Assembly: GCA_019637615.1 (NCBI GenBank)
Contig: JAHBVJ010000008.1
Coordinates: 1 to 64,000 of the forward strand
Reading direction: 5' to 3'
Length of the DNA: 64,000 nucleotides
Source: Anaerolineae bacterium
GTDB lineage: Bacteria > Chloroflexota > Anaerolineae > Aggregatilineales > UBA2796
This document shows positions 26,082 to 34,808 of this stretch, piece by piece. The stretch's first letter is position 1. Each line of letters starts with the position of its first letter. The notes beneath the pieces were generated by a model that ran no database searches, had not been told where the DNA came from, and saw nothing but the letters and a program-made list of their open reading frames with translations. Both the position numbers and the translations under genes were made by a program.

Positions 26082-26867
26082 ATGGATCGGTTAGCGGGCA
26101 AAGCAGCCCTGATTACGGGCGGGAATGCGGGCATCGGGGCGGCGACGGCGCGGCTGTTCGCGGCGGAAGGCGCGGAGGTCATGATCGCCGCGCGGAACAC
26201 ACTCACGGCGCAGCAGGCGCTCGACCAGATTCGGGCGGCGGGTGGCACGGCGCATTTCGTAGCGTGCGATGTGCGCCGTGCCGAAGACTGCCAGCGTGCC
26301 GTTGCCGAGACTCTCCAACTGTTGGGACGGATCGATGTGCTGTTCAACAACGCGGGTATCGTGCCGATGGGCACCGCCTTGGAAACCTCGCTAGAGACGT
26401 GGCACGAGGTTTTCGCCACCAACGTCAACGGCACCTTTTACATGAGTCGCGCGGTGTTGCCCCACATGATCGAGCGCAACCATGGCGTGATCATCAACAA
26501 CGGCTCGGATTGGGGTGTCGTCGGCGGGCAGCGCGCGGTGGCCTACTGCTCCACCAAAGGCGCGGTAGCGCAGATGACACGGGCGATGGCGCTCGATCAC
26601 GCGCGGCAGGGTATCCGCGTCAACGCCGTCTGTCCCGGCGATACCTACGTGGAACGCTGGCAAGGCAAGCTGAAAGCGGGGCAGTCGATGGATGACTATC
26701 TCGCTGATCTGGGGCACGGGTTCCCGCTAGGGCGCGTGGCAGAAGCCGACGAGATCGCGCGGGCAGTGTTGTTCCTCGCCAGCGACGACTCCAGCTATAT
26801 GACAGGGCAACTGCTGGTGGTCGATGGCGGCAACACGGCAGGCGGAACCTCGGCTAGTTTCGCGTGA
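26082..26867 (+). CDS. Short-chain dehydrogenase/reductase
   Basis: 261-aa classical SDR. The NAD(P) motif TGGNAGIG is at about 13-20, the NNAG motif near 91-94, the catalytic Ser in NNGSDWG and the Tyr/Lys pair in AYCSTKGA. The C-terminus DDSSYMTGQLLVVDGGNTAG is typical. Such enzymes oxidise or reduce alcohol/ketone substrates; the nearest functional group (3-oxoacyl-ACP reductase-like, sugar or steroid dehydrogenase) cannot be told apart by eye. It begins just after the E1 repeat element. Solid family call, unknown substrate. Confidence 0.93.
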   Translation: MDRLAGKAALITGGNAGIGAATARLFAAEGAEVMIAARNTLTAQQALDQIRAAGGTAHFVACDVRRAEDCQRAVAETLQLLGRIDVLFNNAGIVPMGTALETSLETWHEVFATNVNGTFYMSRAVLPHMIERNHGVIINNGSDWGVVGGQRAVAYCSTKGAVAQMTRAMALDHARQGIRVNAVCPGDTYVERWQGKLKAGQSMDDYLADLGHGFPLGRVAEADEIARAVLFLASDDSSYMTGQLLVVDGGNTAGGTSASFA

Positions 26868-26933
26868 GGGGACGCCATTTAGGGCTATTGGTGCGCGGCT
26901 GAATAGAGTAAACTAAGAACAGGGAAGGTGACG

Positions 26934-27605
26934 ATGCATATTCATCCACGACATGCTTGGCAGGTCTCACCGCAAGAAGCGATCACGCTCCAACGTCAAT
27001 TGGCGAAAGAACTCACCGATGGGCCACCGCTGGACATCAACAGCATCCGCTACGTGGGCGGCGTCGATGTCAGCGTCAAGGATAACGTCTCGCAAGCGGC
27101 GATTGTGGTCTTGAAGTTCCCCGAACTCACGCTCGTAGAGACAGTGCGTCATCAACTGCCGACGCCGTTTCCGTACATCCCCGGCTTGCTGACCTTCCGC
27201 GAAGGCCCCGTCTTGGAAGATGCCTTCCGCCAACTGAAGATCGAGCCAGATGTATTCATCTTCGACGGGATGGGGCGCATCCATCCGCGCCGGATGGGGA
27301 TCGCCGCGCACATGGGCTTGTGGCTTGATAAGCCGACCATTGGCTGCGGCAAAACCTACTTCATCGGGGAATTGATCGAGCCGCCCTTGGAGCGCGGGAC
27401 GTACACGCCGTTGATGGATCATGGCGATCTGATCGGTGTTACGCTGCGCACCCGTGCGAAAGTCAAGCCAGTCTTCATCAGCGTTGGCAACGGCTGCGAC
27501 CTCAACTCGGCGGTGGATCTGGTGATGCGCTGCACCACCACCTACCGTCTGCCGGAGCCAATCCGCATGGCGCACTTGGGGTCACAGATCACGCCGAACG
27601 CGTAA
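26934..27605 (+). CDS. nfi: Endonuclease V (deoxyinosine 3' endonuclease)
   Basis: 223 aa from the ATG at 26934, placed 5 bases after AGGGAAGG. Family motifs: VGGVDVSV with the first catalytic Asp, PYIPGLLTFREGP, the FDGMGRIHPRRMGIAAHMG block with the second Asp, and TIGCGKTYF. The enzyme cuts the second phosphodiester bond 3' to deoxyinosine in DNA, starting repair of deaminated adenine. Length is normal. It lies about 60 bp after the SDR gene on the same strand and may be cotranscribed. Confidence 0.95.
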   Translation: MHIHPRHAWQVSPQEAITLQRQLAKELTDGPPLDINSIRYVGGVDVSVKDNVSQAAIVVLKFPELTLVETVRHQLPTPFPYIPGLLTFREGPVLEDAFRQLKIEPDVFIFDGMGRIHPRRMGIAAHMGLWLDKPTIGCGKTYFIGELIEPPLERGTYTPLMDHGDLIGVTLRTRAKVKPVFISVGNGCDLNSAVDLVMRCTTTYRLPEPIRMAHLGSQITPNA

Positions 27606-27671
27606 CGCTCTCGCTTGATAACCACTTGAACGGCGTATGGGATAAATCGGTTGATTGGCAGGGGGGTCTGG

Positions 27672-27677
27672 TATAAT
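27672..27677 (+). promoter_or_regulatory. -10 element TATAAT before MFS gene
   Basis: TATAAT with TTGATT 15 bases upstream (27651-27656), about 50 bases before the TTG start of the MFS transporter. The spacer is short for a housekeeping promoter, so the -35 assignment is uncertain. Confidence 0.5.
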
Positions 27678-27727
27678 GGCGGCTAGACTTCCTAAGCCGT
27701 GCCTCCATTCCCTCTGGAGATTTCATT

Positions 27728-29050
27728 TTGACCTCAGGTGTCGTTGAACGTCGTTACCGCCATGTGCGGCGTAATTTCGCCATGTTTTTTGCCGATTATC
27801 TCTTATTCGGCATCGCCTACGCGTTGACCAGCCCGAGCGCGGTTGTGCCTGAATTCATCAGCCGTCTGACCACCGATGAGCGCGTGATCGGGCTGGCGGG
27901 GTCGATGTCAACGCTGGTATGGCTGGCTCCTCAACTGCTGTTTTCGCAGTTCGTCACGCGGGGCACACGTCGCAAGCCCTACATTTATGCATCGCCTACG
28001 CTGCGCACGATGATTCCGTTGTTCGCGCTCCTCATCGCGGTCTTTGGCGGGCCACCGATCAATGCGACAGCGATCCTGATCTGCTTCTTCATCACCAACG
28101 GCCTATTCTGGATTGGTGATGGGTTGGTGACTATCGCATGGGCAGATATGCTTGGCAGTTCGCTCGATGCGAAAGCGCGCAGTCGGCTCTATGGCTTTGG
28201 GCAGTTTGGCGTAGCAATCGGTGCCTTGGTGGCGCGGCAAATCGCGGCTCACTTGCTGGCTCCCGAAGGGCCAATGTTTCCGTTCAACTACGCGGCTTTG
28301 TTCGGCGTCGCAGGTGTGATCTTCGTCTTGGGCGGGATCAGCTTGGCCTTGCTGCGTGAGGAAGATCACGGTGGGACGGTCAAGCCGGGGCCAACCCTCC
28401 GCGAATTCATGCCGTACATCGGTAAAGTGCTGCGCGAAGATGGCAAATTTCGTCATTTCATCATCACGCGCCTATTCTTTGACCTGAGTACGCTTGCCCT
28501 TCCCTTCTATATTTTGCTTGGGACGGACGTACTCAAGCGTGATAGCAGCTCGCTCGTAGGCGACTCGATCTTATTGACCACGCTTGGCAATGCGACCTTA
28601 TCGCTGTTCAATGGCTGGTTGAGTAGCAAGTTTGGCCCTACGGCGGTCATCCGTGGCATGAGCCTGTTCAAGATAGGAATGCCTGCTGCCGCGCTCCTCG
28701 CTATCGCGACTGGCAGTGTAACGGGCGTCCATGCGGCGTTCTTCATGCTCGGTGCGATCAACGGAGCCTTCACGCCGGGTTTCTTCGACTGGCTGATCAC
28801 GCACGCGCCAGATGATCGCCGCCCGATTTACGTCGGCCTAACCAACACCATCAGCGCGTTCGGCAATATCGCCCCGTTGATCGGCGGCGTGATCCTCAAC
28901 TATGCGAAGACGGCCTACAGCGGTATGGAGGGCGGTGCTGGCGCATCCTATGCAATTCTGTTCTGGATCGCGTTGGGCGCGGCGGCGATTGGAGCGGTGT
29001 TGACGCTTGGTTTGAGTGAACCGAGACAAGCACAACCAGTAGCGGCATAA
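27728..29050 (+). CDS. MFS transporter
   Basis: 440 aa with about twelve hydrophobic segments. It starts at TTG 8 bases after a GGAG motif. The N-terminal MFFADYLLFGIAYALTSPSA and the loop GTRRKPYIYAS between TM2 and TM3 resemble the usual MFS A-motif region only loosely. The second half is introduced by GPTLREFMPYIGK in the central loop. Substrate unknown. It has its own TATAAT promoter and is followed by a hairpin at 29056-29079. Confidence 0.85.
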   Translation: MTSGVVERRYRHVRRNFAMFFADYLLFGIAYALTSPSAVVPEFISRLTTDERVIGLAGSMSTLVWLAPQLLFSQFVTRGTRRKPYIYASPTLRTMIPLFALLIAVFGGPPINATAILICFFITNGLFWIGDGLVTIAWADMLGSSLDAKARSRLYGFGQFGVAIGALVARQIAAHLLAPEGPMFPFNYAALFGVAGVIFVLGGISLALLREEDHGGTVKPGPTLREFMPYIGKVLREDGKFRHFIITRLFFDLSTLALPFYILLGTDVLKRDSSSLVGDSILLTTLGNATLSLFNGWLSSKFGPTAVIRGMSLFKIGMPAAALLAIATGSVTGVHAAFFMLGAINGAFTPGFFDWLITHAPDDRRPIYVGLTNTISAFGNIAPLIGGVILNYAKTAYSGMEGGAGASYAILFWIALGAAAIGAVLTLGLSEPRQAQPVAA

Positions 29051-29055
29051 AATTC

Positions 29056-29079
29056 GGCGGCTTCATTGCTAAAGCCGCC
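29056..29079 (+). terminator. Terminator-like hairpin
   Basis: GGCGGCTT / AAGCCGCC, an 8-bp GC-rich stem 5 bases after the MFS stop codon, between convergent genes. There is no T-run on the plus strand. Confidence 0.5.
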
Positions 29080-29135
29080 CGCTGAGAAGAGTCGATCCGA
29101 CGCCTATCGCAGCTTACAAGCCACTCGGCGTGCGG

Positions 29136-30374
29136 TTAGCTAGAGGGTACGAACGTGGTTGGTGGTTCTGATGTACCTTCTTGCGTTGGTTCGACGGTCA
29201 CTTCCATCGTTGGCTCGGTAGTCGGTGCTCTGGTCGCTTCTGTTGTCGGCACGAGCGTTCCGACTGGTGTAGCGGTGATCGCGCCCACTGTCGCTGTAAG
29301 CGCTGAAGTAGCTTCCGAAGTGGCCTCGGAAGTCGCTTCGGCGGATGGTGTTGCTTCGATGGCCTGTCCGCTACCAGCTAAAACCAACCCTTCCATCAGC
29401 ACATCACTGGTGACGACGAGTTCAAGCTGGCTGCCCGATCCCTGAATAGTCAGCGTCACATCGCGACTTGGGCGAAGCTGGATCGGCGCGGCTGCCAACT
29501 CTTGTCCATCTGTCCCTGCGCCTGCTGCCTTCAGGATGAAGGTCGCAGCGCCGCTCGGCACTTCGATGAACTCGCTGCTGGCCTTCGGCGCGAGGTTCAT
29601 CGTGAACGCGTCCTGACCTTCATTGCGGTTGAGCATGATGTCAAAGTTCGCGTCGGCATTGTTGACGACCTTGACGCGGGTGGTTTCTTGCGGCACTTCA
29701 GCGATTTGGATGCTGACAGGCGGTGTGCCTTCAGCGCCGCCTATAATCAACATCACGTAGCTGCTATCCGCCTTGAAGTCCGCACGTTGAGATGCCACCG
29801 ATCCACCATCTGTACTTTGCACGCTCAAAGAGAGTGTGCCCGGATCGAGATCGACGTCGGCAATGCCGAGATAGGGCAGATTGGTGCCAAGGGTCGTACC
29901 TGCATTATCTACCACACTTAGCCCTGAATCGCCTGATACCGTGTTGATGATGCGCAGATGAGCCTTACCCTGCGCATTCTGGCGCAAGAGCGTGACTGGC
30001 TCCAGAATAAAGGCTTGCTTGGACGTTAAGCCCGTCGCCAAGATGAGGTACGACTGGTTAGGACTTAGCCCCCAGTCGCCCGTAAACAGAGCCGCTTCAC
30101 TCTGCGGAGAACCTGCTTCTCGTAGAATGAAATCCCGCTGATTAGCAGGGAACACGTACATCTGCGTAACGCTGCCAAAGCCCAAATTCGAAACGACTGG
30201 TGTCGTTGAGTCACCAAAGTAGATGTCCACAGAGGGCGCGTCAGCCCCGACATTGGCAAACCAGACGAACGAAACCTGATCGGGCGCTTGATCCTGTGCT
30301 GCGGCTGGCAGATTTACCAGCGCTGAGAACAGCACAGCAAGCAACACGATGGTGATTAGATTGCGTAGACGCAT
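29136..30374 (-). CDS. Secreted DUF4397 protein with Thr/Glu/Pro-rich tail
   Basis: 412 aa with a signal peptide (LITIVLLAVLFSALVNLPAA-AAQDQ). Two or more DUF4397 beta-sandwich repeats occupy about 30-310; the first is FVWFANVGADAPSVDIYFGD and later ones include LRIINTVSGDSGLSVV and VKVVNNADANFDIMLN. The last ~80 residues are a low-complexity Thr/Glu/Ala/Pro tail with repeated ATSEATSEATS, probably a glycosylated cell-surface stalk or spacer. DUF4397 proteins are surface-exposed with unknown ligand. Confidence 0.85.
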   Translation of the reverse strand: MRLRNLITIVLLAVLFSALVNLPAAAQDQAPDQVSFVWFANVGADAPSVDIYFGDSTTPVVSNLGFGSVTQMYVFPANQRDFILREAGSPQSEAALFTGDWGLSPNQSYLILATGLTSKQAFILEPVTLLRQNAQGKAHLRIINTVSGDSGLSVVDNAGTTLGTNLPYLGIADVDLDPGTLSLSVQSTDGGSVASQRADFKADSSYVMLIIGGAEGTPPVSIQIAEVPQETTRVKVVNNADANFDIMLNRNEGQDAFTMNLAPKASSEFIEVPSGAATFILKAAGAGTDGQELAAAPIQLRPSRDVTLTIQGSGSQLELVVTSDVLMEGLVLAGSGQAIEATPSAEATSEATSEATSALTATVGAITATPVGTLVPTTEATRAPTTEPTMEVTVEPTQEGTSEPPTTFVPSS

Positions 30375-30543
30375 TCTTCATCCTCCATAGTTATTCACCA
30401 TCCTTACTTTGCGCGGGTGTGCCTAAATATGACCTGAACAGACGGCCTTCCGTATGCGGTATCGAGGCGAAATGGTTGAGCATAGCATGGGAACCGAATG
30501 GCAAACGGCGGTGTACTACTGGCAAACGTTCAGGAGGGTGGCG

Positions 30544-31200
30544 ATGAAATGGGTTAGAAAGAATTGGCAATGGGCGACCTTCAATCTGTTTGCGCTGGCA
30601 GTAATGGCGAATTTCCTATGGTCGATGGCGGCACAAATGCGGCTCTATGGCATTTACTGGGAGGTCAACGACACGTTCATCCTCAGCGGCAAGATGGCTA
30701 TCCGTTTCTTGCTGTGCTCACTGGCGATGACTCCGCTCAATACGCTGTTTGGGTGGAACGGTGCGCTCAAACTGCGCAAATCAGCGGGTTTGTGGGCATT
30801 TACGTTCGCCACGATCCACTTCTCGTTGTATGTCATCGATCTTCGAGGACTCTGGCTGCAATATCCGCTTCCCGATTACATCGCGGCACTAGGTCTGGTT
30901 AGTCTGTGCATCCTCACTCTGATGGCAGCAACATCCACGCGCTGGGCAATGAAACGGCTAGGAAAATGGTGGAAACGGCTGCACCAGTTGGTGTATATCG
31001 CTGGACTGCTCGTGACTGGTCATGCGCTGCTGGAACTGCCCAGCAAGAGAGCGATGAGGGCTGATCCACATATGACCACCGAGGTCGTGGCCTACTTGGT
31101 GATAGTGTTGATGCTCCTCGCCGTGCGCATTCCGCCGATCCGCACGAGACTCGCCAGCCTAAGATTTAGACGAGGGCTGCGTAGAAAACTTGCTGGTTGA
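30544..31200 (+). CDS. Ferric-reductase-like transmembrane protein (MsrQ-like)
   Basis: 218 aa with six predicted membrane helices. The start at 30544 follows AGGAGG, better than 30454. The ferric-reductase-like domain is recognisable from SGKMAIRFLLCSLAMTPLNT, the RKSAGLWAFTFATIHFSLYV block with one haem-ligand His, and WWKRLHQLVYIAGLLVTGHA with two more His. In E. coli, MsrQ passes electrons from quinol or flavin to the periplasmic methionine-sulfoxide reductase MsrP; no msrP is adjacent. Haem b binding is inferred from the histidine pattern. Confidence 0.85.
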   Translation: MKWVRKNWQWATFNLFALAVMANFLWSMAAQMRLYGIYWEVNDTFILSGKMAIRFLLCSLAMTPLNTLFGWNGALKLRKSAGLWAFTFATIHFSLYVIDLRGLWLQYPLPDYIAALGLVSLCILTLMAATSTRWAMKRLGKWWKRLHQLVYIAGLLVTGHALLELPSKRAMRADPHMTTEVVAYLVIVLMLLAVRIPPIRTRLASLRFRRGLRRKLAG

Positions 31201-31285
31201 GAGGTCGCGAGATCAGCATTGACAGCGGTATGATCGGAGACTGTTTGAACATCAAAGGTACATAAACTATTGAGGATGTAACGTT

Positions 31286-32368
31286 ATGGCTCCGATCCCG
31301 AAAACGAGTGCCGTTCCCGTAACGATTATCACGGGCTTTCTGGGCGCGGGCAAAACCACGCTGTTGAATAATATCTTGCACGCCGATCATGGGCTGCGTG
31401 TCGCTGTTTTGGTCAATGATTTCGGCTCGATCAACATCGATGCCAAATTAGTGTCGAGTGTCGAAGGCGATATGATCAACCTCGCCAATGGCTGCATCTG
31501 CTGCACGATCAGAGATGACTTGCTGCGGGCGGCACTGCGCTTACTTGATCGCGAAGACAAGCCCGAATACATCATCGTGGAATGCAGCGGTGTATCCGAT
31601 CCGGTTTCCGTCGCGCAAACCTTCATGATGCCGGAACTACGCCAGTGGTTGCAGGTAGACAGCATCCTGACGGTAGTCGATGCCGAGCAATTGGAAGCGC
31701 TGACGGGGCAAGAGGCATACTTGGCGCTGGAGCAGATTTCGGTGGCGGACATCATCATCCTGAACAAGGTCGATCTGGTGACGCCGGAACGGCTCGCCAA
31801 GCTCAAACGCGAATGGTCATATCCGCAAGCACGCATCATCGAAACTACCTTCGCGCAGGTGCCACTGGAGTTGGTACTCGGCGTCGGGCGCTTCAGCCCT
31901 GACCGCTTCCTCGATAAGCCAACCTCCGATATTCATGTGCATGAAGATGGGTCGGAACATGACCACGAGCACGCGCATGAGGAGCATCACCAACCAGACC
32001 ACAGCATGGTGTTCAGCACATGGAGTTGGGCGACAGGTGACAAGCTCTCGCTGCCCGCGATCCGTAAGGTGAGCCGCGAACTGCCCACGACTATCTACCG
32101 TGCCAAAGGCATCATGAACCTCGTGGAGTCGCCCGACCGCAAGGCCATCTTGCAGGTGGTTGGCAACCGAGTGAAGGTGACGATCAGCGACGAATGGGGC
32201 GCAGAAACACCCTATACCGAGATCGTGGTCATCGGCTCACACGGCGCAGTCGATAGTGAGAAACTGCGTAAGCTGTTCGACTCCACGCTTGAAAAGAACA
32301 TGAACGTTGCCAACAAGCTGGTTAATACAGTATCCGAGTGGTTCCGGGGCGAACCAAAGATCACCTGA
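31286..32368 (+). CDS. CobW/G3E family GTPase (metal chaperone type)
   Basis: 360 aa. The P-loop GFLGAGKT is at 17-24, the metal-binding CxCC motif (NGCICCTIRDDL) has Cys70, 72 and 73, and the GTP-specificity motif NKVDL is at 159-163. A His/Asp/Glu-rich stretch at about 216-238 is likely a metal-binding loop. The C-terminal CobW_C domain holds RAKGIMNLVESPDRKAILQ. The family delivers Zn or Co to target enzymes at the expense of GTP. The neighbours (haem membrane protein, copper operon) suggest a metal-homeostasis district; the metal is not determined. Confidence 0.92.
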   Translation: MAPIPKTSAVPVTIITGFLGAGKTTLLNNILHADHGLRVAVLVNDFGSINIDAKLVSSVEGDMINLANGCICCTIRDDLLRAALRLLDREDKPEYIIVECSGVSDPVSVAQTFMMPELRQWLQVDSILTVVDAEQLEALTGQEAYLALEQISVADIIILNKVDLVTPERLAKLKREWSYPQARIIETTFAQVPLELVLGVGRFSPDRFLDKPTSDIHVHEDGSEHDHEHAHEEHHQPDHSMVFSTWSWATGDKLSLPAIRKVSRELPTTIYRAKGIMNLVESPDRKAILQVVGNRVKVTISDEWGAETPYTEIVVIGSHGAVDSEKLRKLFDSTLEKNMNVANKLVNTVSEWFRGEPKIT

Positions 32369-32479
32369 ACCTCGATACAGTATCACGTGCTCACAGCCGC
32401 GCCATGCCTAATGAGATTACGTTCAGCGCGGTTGTGAGGCACTTCCTATTCCATCAACGCTTGAAGGAGCGGTTGAAGT

Positions 32480-33046
32480 TTAGTACAGTGGCTTCGGTTC
32501 GCGCGTCGAGAAGATATAACCATCCTTCACGCACGCGGGCAGCAGGAAATTATATGACCCAACGGTGATGGTGCCGCTGACGGTCGCAAGGCGTTTGTAA
32601 AACCCGCCGTCATTGATTACACCGGATTTGGCAAACCAAGCGACATGCAGATCAGCCGTGACGGTAGTCTGGGTCGCCGCGTCATAGACCTGTACGGATG
32701 TATCCAAGCCTGCCCAACCGAGATCGCGGCTAACACTGAGATTATCCGCATCGCCCGGTACGGTGACGGTGACTGGCCCAATGAGGACGTAGACCAGATT
32801 GGCAGGCTTGATGCCTTTGGTCAGGTAGAGATCGAGGCTGGACACCTTCGTCCGGCTGGCGCGATCCACAATCTTGTTGGCGTTCAGCATGACGATATTG
32901 TAGCCACCACCCTGAATGCCACATGCGCCGAACTCGATGTTGAGAAAGGCACCCTCCCGATAAATAGGTTCCTGCGCCATGACTGAGGGGGTGAGGCATA
33001 GCGTAGTGACGAGCAGCACGACAACTAATACAAAACGCTTAACCAT
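32480..33046 (-). CDS. Secreted protein of unknown function
   Basis: 188 aa with a signal peptide (MVKRFVLVVVLLVTTLCLTP, cleavage near MAQ-EP). The mature part is beta-rich with two Cys near FGACGIQGG and LPACVKDG that could form a disulfide. No family recognised. It is convergent with the CobW gene and divergent from the copper operon. Confidence 0.65.
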   Translation of the reverse strand: MVKRFVLVVVLLVTTLCLTPSVMAQEPIYREGAFLNIEFGACGIQGGGYNIVMLNANKIVDRASRTKVSSLDLYLTKGIKPANLVYVLIGPVTVTVPGDADNLSVSRDLGWAGLDTSVQVYDAATQTTVTADLHVAWFAKSGVINDGGFYKRLATVSGTITVGSYNFLLPACVKDGYIFSTREPKPLY

Positions 33047-33301
33047 AGATTTCCTCCATGCAACAGAACGAACAGAGGTAGCTCATCAGAGCGTGTATTT
33101 TCGCAGAGTGGCTGCGGCGTAGAGGGCGGGGAACCATGCATCTGACAAGATACATCGCGGCGTAGTATGCCCCTCACTCTGAGTTGGGACGCCGTCAAAC
33201 GTCACCAAAATAATGTGAATAATATCACAATATAACAGTTAGTTTTGCTACTTCATGCTTCGGCAGCGGAGAAAAAGCCAAGCGACCTCATGAATCCTAT
33301 T

Positions 33302-33420
33302 GACACCCCCTCCCGGTAGGGGTAGGATATAGCATGATAGAAATAACAAATAAGCTGTAGATCGTAATCCCTGACCCCTGACAGACAACACTATACCACC
33401 CTACGGGGGAGGGGTAAAAT
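33302..33420. repeat. MITE-like inverted-repeat element upstream of copper operon
   Basis: The left end (CACCCCCTCCCGGTAGGG then GTAGGATATAG) is an imperfect inverted copy of the right end (CTATACCACCCTACGGGGG then AGGGGTAAAA). They are separated by about 55 AT-richer bases. The whole could fold into one long hairpin. It lies 34 bases before the SafE-type gene, so it sits in or next to its promoter. No transposase is encoded. Confidence 0.55.
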
Positions 33421-33453
33421 GCGACATGTGAGGATGAGAGAAGAGGGTGTCTC

Positions 33454-34521
33454 ATGAATTTTTGGGTGATCTTCATCACAGGGTTAACGACGGGCGGGCT
33501 GTCCTGCCTTGCCGTACAGGGTGGTTTGTTGGCGACAGCGTTATCCAAGCAAGTAACGGTAGCAGCACCACACAAGACGAAAGCCAAAACAAAAGGCAAG
33601 CCAGCTAGACCGGTTACTGGTGTGCAGTTGGCGCAGAATCCGCTGCCCGTGCTGTACTTCTTGATCGCCAAGCTGGTCGCGTATACGACGCTCGGTTTCC
33701 TGCTCGGCGCGCTTGGCTCGGCCTTCCGCATCACGCCAGCGGTACAGGGCATCATGCAGTTGTTCGCAGCGCTGTTCATGATCGCGACGGCGCTGAACAT
33801 GCTGAATGTACATCCGATCTTCCGGTATGTGGCGATCCAGCCGCCGCGTTTCATCACCAAGATGGTGCGCAACCAAGCCAAGAGCCAAGAGATATTCACG
33901 CCACTGCTGCTCGGCGCGCTGACGGTGCTGATCCCGTGCGGGACGACGCAAGCGATGGAAGTACTCGCCATCAGTTCGGGCAATCCGCTGATCGGCGCGG
34001 CTGTTATGTTCATCTTTATTCTGGGCACATCCCCAACATTCTTTATTCTAGGATTTTTGGCAACACAAATTCGCGGGCAGTTACAGAAGCCATTTGTGCT
34101 GGTCGCCGCCGCGCTGATCTTGATCCTCGGCGTGGTATCGCTGGACGCGGGCTTGAACCTGCTCGGATCGCCGCTCGCACCGAGCCGCGTGGTCGCCAAG
34201 CTGTTTAACACGACGGGCACAAGCACACAGATGGCGCAGGCTAAGGAAGTGGACGGCGTGCAAGAGGTCACTATCGATGTGGTGTCCGAAGGATACGCAC
34301 CGAACGTGATCCAAGTCAAGCGCGGGCAGCCAATCCGATTGCGGTTGGTGACGAACGAGACATATAGCTGTGCGCGGGCATTCACCATCCCTAGCATGAA
34401 CATCGAGCAGTTATTACCGCTGACGGGTGAGACGGTGATCGATATACCCGCCCAGCAGCCCGGATCGGTGTATTTCACATGCAGCATGGGCATGTACAGC
34501 GGCTTAATCAGCGTGGTATAG
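33454..34521 (+). CDS. SafE/DsbD-like membrane protein with C-terminal cupredoxin domain
   Basis: 355 aa. The N-terminal ~235 residues have about six membrane segments with GLTTGGLSCLAVQGGLLA and LTVLIPCGTTQAMEVLA, the paired Cys/Pro motifs of the TauE/SafE (DsbD-like) family. Residues ~255-355 are a cupredoxin-like domain with candidate copper ligands in YSCARAF and FTCSMGMYSG. It is followed after 17 nt by a CopZ-like gene and then CopA. Most likely it moves or holds copper at the membrane as part of copper homeostasis. The fusion is known in this family; the exact reaction is not. Confidence 0.87.
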   Translation: MNFWVIFITGLTTGGLSCLAVQGGLLATALSKQVTVAAPHKTKAKTKGKPARPVTGVQLAQNPLPVLYFLIAKLVAYTTLGFLLGALGSAFRITPAVQGIMQLFAALFMIATALNMLNVHPIFRYVAIQPPRFITKMVRNQAKSQEIFTPLLLGALTVLIPCGTTQAMEVLAISSGNPLIGAAVMFIFILGTSPTFFILGFLATQIRGQLQKPFVLVAAALILILGVVSLDAGLNLLGSPLAPSRVVAKLFNTTGTSTQMAQAKEVDGVQEVTIDVVSEGYAPNVIQVKRGQPIRLRLVTNETYSCARAFTIPSMNIEQLLPLTGETVIDIPAQQPGSVYFTCSMGMYSGLISVV

Positions 34522-34538
34522 GGAGATAGAGGCAGATC

Positions 34539-34754
34539 ATGAAAAAGCACAAGTTTACGGTTAAGGGAATGCACTGCGTCGGCTGCGCGATGAGCGTGGA
34601 TAGTGCGCTGGAAGACGTGCCGGGAGTCAAATCCGCAGCGGCGAATTATGCCAAGCAGTTCGTTGAGATTGAGTACGATGAGAAAAAGGTCGCTGAAACC
34701 GATATGGTGGAAGCGGTGAAACAAGCGGGTTATACGCTGGTACTGGGAGAATAG
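34539..34754 (+). CDS. copZ: CopZ-like copper chaperone (HMA domain)
   Basis: 71-aa single heavy-metal-associated domain. The metal site is GMHCVGC near residues 9-15, with the beta-alpha-beta-beta-alpha-beta pattern of CopZ/Atx1. It binds Cu(I) through the two cysteines and hands it to CopA, the next gene 54 nt downstream. Length is exactly that of the family. Confidence 0.93.
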   Translation: MKKHKFTVKGMHCVGCAMSVDSALEDVPGVKSAAANYAKQFVEIEYDEKKVAETDMVEAVKQAGYTLVLGE

Positions 34755-34808
34755 CTCCTCCACGGTGGCGGCGGAAGCGATAGACAAGATAGGGAAGAGG
34801 AAAACAGT

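Noticed and set aside
25821..26695. Continuation of the E1 copy 1 frame into the SDR gene
   Set aside because: Copy-to-copy similarity stops near 25820, and beyond 26082 the frame is a shifted reading of a well-conserved SDR.
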